From: Chloroflexota bacterium
GTDB taxonomy: Bacteria > Chloroflexota > Chloroflexia > Thermomicrobiales > UBA6265
Assembly: GCA_019348515.1 (NCBI GenBank)
Contig: JAHWJF010000297.1
Span: 1 to 5,361, forward strand
Length of the DNA stretch: 5,361 bases
Direction of reading: 5' to 3'
In this document: piece after piece, positions 4,963-5,361 of the stretch
Layout: every line of letters starts with the position of its first letter
How positions within the stretch are numbered: the first letter of the stretch is position 1
Program-made: the position numbers and the translations under genes
Notes under the pieces: model-generated
What the model was told of the DNA's origin: nothing
What the model saw: the letters and a program-made list of their open reading frames with translations, nothing else
Databases searched by the model: none

Positions 4963-5361
4963 GTGCTGCCGCCGGTTCTGGAGGTCTACGTCGTCTGACA
5001 CTCCGGTGACTCCGAGGGCGAGGCCATCGCGGACCAGTTGATGGCGCACTTCCGTGGCACCTCGTTCTCTGGCTCATCGGCGGGGCGGTCGGGGTGTACG
5101 TCCGGTCCGTCTCCACGTCCGGTGACCCGGCCGAGGTGCCCCGGCCACTGCCCTGCACGACCTCGCTGTCGTACGGCATCGCTCATCCGCGTTGACCGCG
5201 TCGTGCTCGTCGCCGGGCAGGCGCTCGCGAAGGACGTGCAGAGGGGGCGGAAACTGGCGGGGTTACGTCGAGGCGCTCGCTGTGGCCAGGGCCGACGCCC
5301 CGGACAAGGTCGCGCTGTTCCTTGTCCCCTCCCACGCGCTGGCCCTCGACGGCACCGCCCT
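4963..5361 (+). pseudogene. Broken TIR-like protein gene, 3' end outside window
   Basis: From GTG 4963 the frame reads VLPPVLEVYVV, hits TGA at 4996-4998 where the family pattern 'VYVVWHSGDS' expects tryptophan (TGG), and continues HSGDSEGEAIADQLMAHFRG to about 5072. One base appears lost near 5073, after which LIGGAVGVYVRSVSTSGDP reads on until TGA at 5193-5195. A further shift near 5185-5191 gives RVDRVVLVAGQALAKDVQRG, and another near 5245 gives GGNWRGYVEALAVARADAPD, then KVALFLVPSHALALDGTA to the window edge. Joined, this resembles an actinobacterial TIR-like N-terminal domain of the 'YVVWHPGDS...HFRG..F.GLIGGA..VYVRS' type, often attached to a larger protein. With one stop and three frameshifts in 400 bases it cannot make that product, so it is a pseudogene, unless the sequence is of poor quality here. 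Family recognition is from memory and moderate; the decay is seen directly. Confidence 0.6.

Noticed and set aside
1..5361. CRISPR arrays, tRNA or rRNA genes
   Set aside because: No regularly spaced repeats, cloverleaf or rRNA-like sequence was seen on either strand.

Overview
The window comes from a high-GC bacterium, most likely an actinomycete. The edges are very GC-rich (I count 43 G+C in the last full 60 bases), the coding strands use GTG and TTG starts, and the integrase and TIR remnants resemble actinobacterial families. The middle-left genes are much less GC-rich (29 G+C in 60 bases at 1021-1080), as expected of imported accessory DNA. I read the window as a small defence island made of nucleotide-signal enzymes paired with different partners.

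Layout from left to right. Bases 1 to about 290 hold a shattered, internally deleted tyrosine integrase on the plus strand, the scar of a mobile element. A perfect hairpin (289-305) follows. On the minus strand is a two-gene operon (1505 to 328): a RipA-like three-helix membrane protein, overlapping by 4 bases a small protein of the nucleoside 2-deoxyribosyltransferase-like fold. Diverging from it across a 149-base control region, on the plus strand, is a second two-gene operon (1655-3134): a ThsB-like TIR protein followed one base later by a four-helix SLATT membrane protein.

Bases 3135-3766 are a gene-free, GC-rich gap where the plus and minus operons converge. Next, on the minus strand, is a third pair (4870 to 3767): a second, shorter TIR protein abutting an Nmad2-family protein with no base between stop and start. 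A 92-base divergent control region with a clean palindrome (4889-4902) separates this from a plus-strand gene beginning at 4963. That gene still has a strong ribosome binding site but is broken by a stop and three frameshifts. When its frames are joined it looks like a fourth NAD/nucleotide-type enzyme, a TIR-like protein; it runs off the window.

The working model rests on known families plus inference. TIR and deoxyribosyltransferase-like enzymes cut NAD+ or nucleotides and may make a signal. SLATT and RipA-like membrane proteins are candidate effectors that perturb the membrane on receiving such a signal. This resembles Thoeris, where a TIR protein (ThsB) makes an ADP-ribose-derived messenger for an effector (ThsA), but none of the partners here is a classical ThsA. 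The role of Nmad2 next to TIR is unknown. Nothing in the sequence proves antiphage activity.
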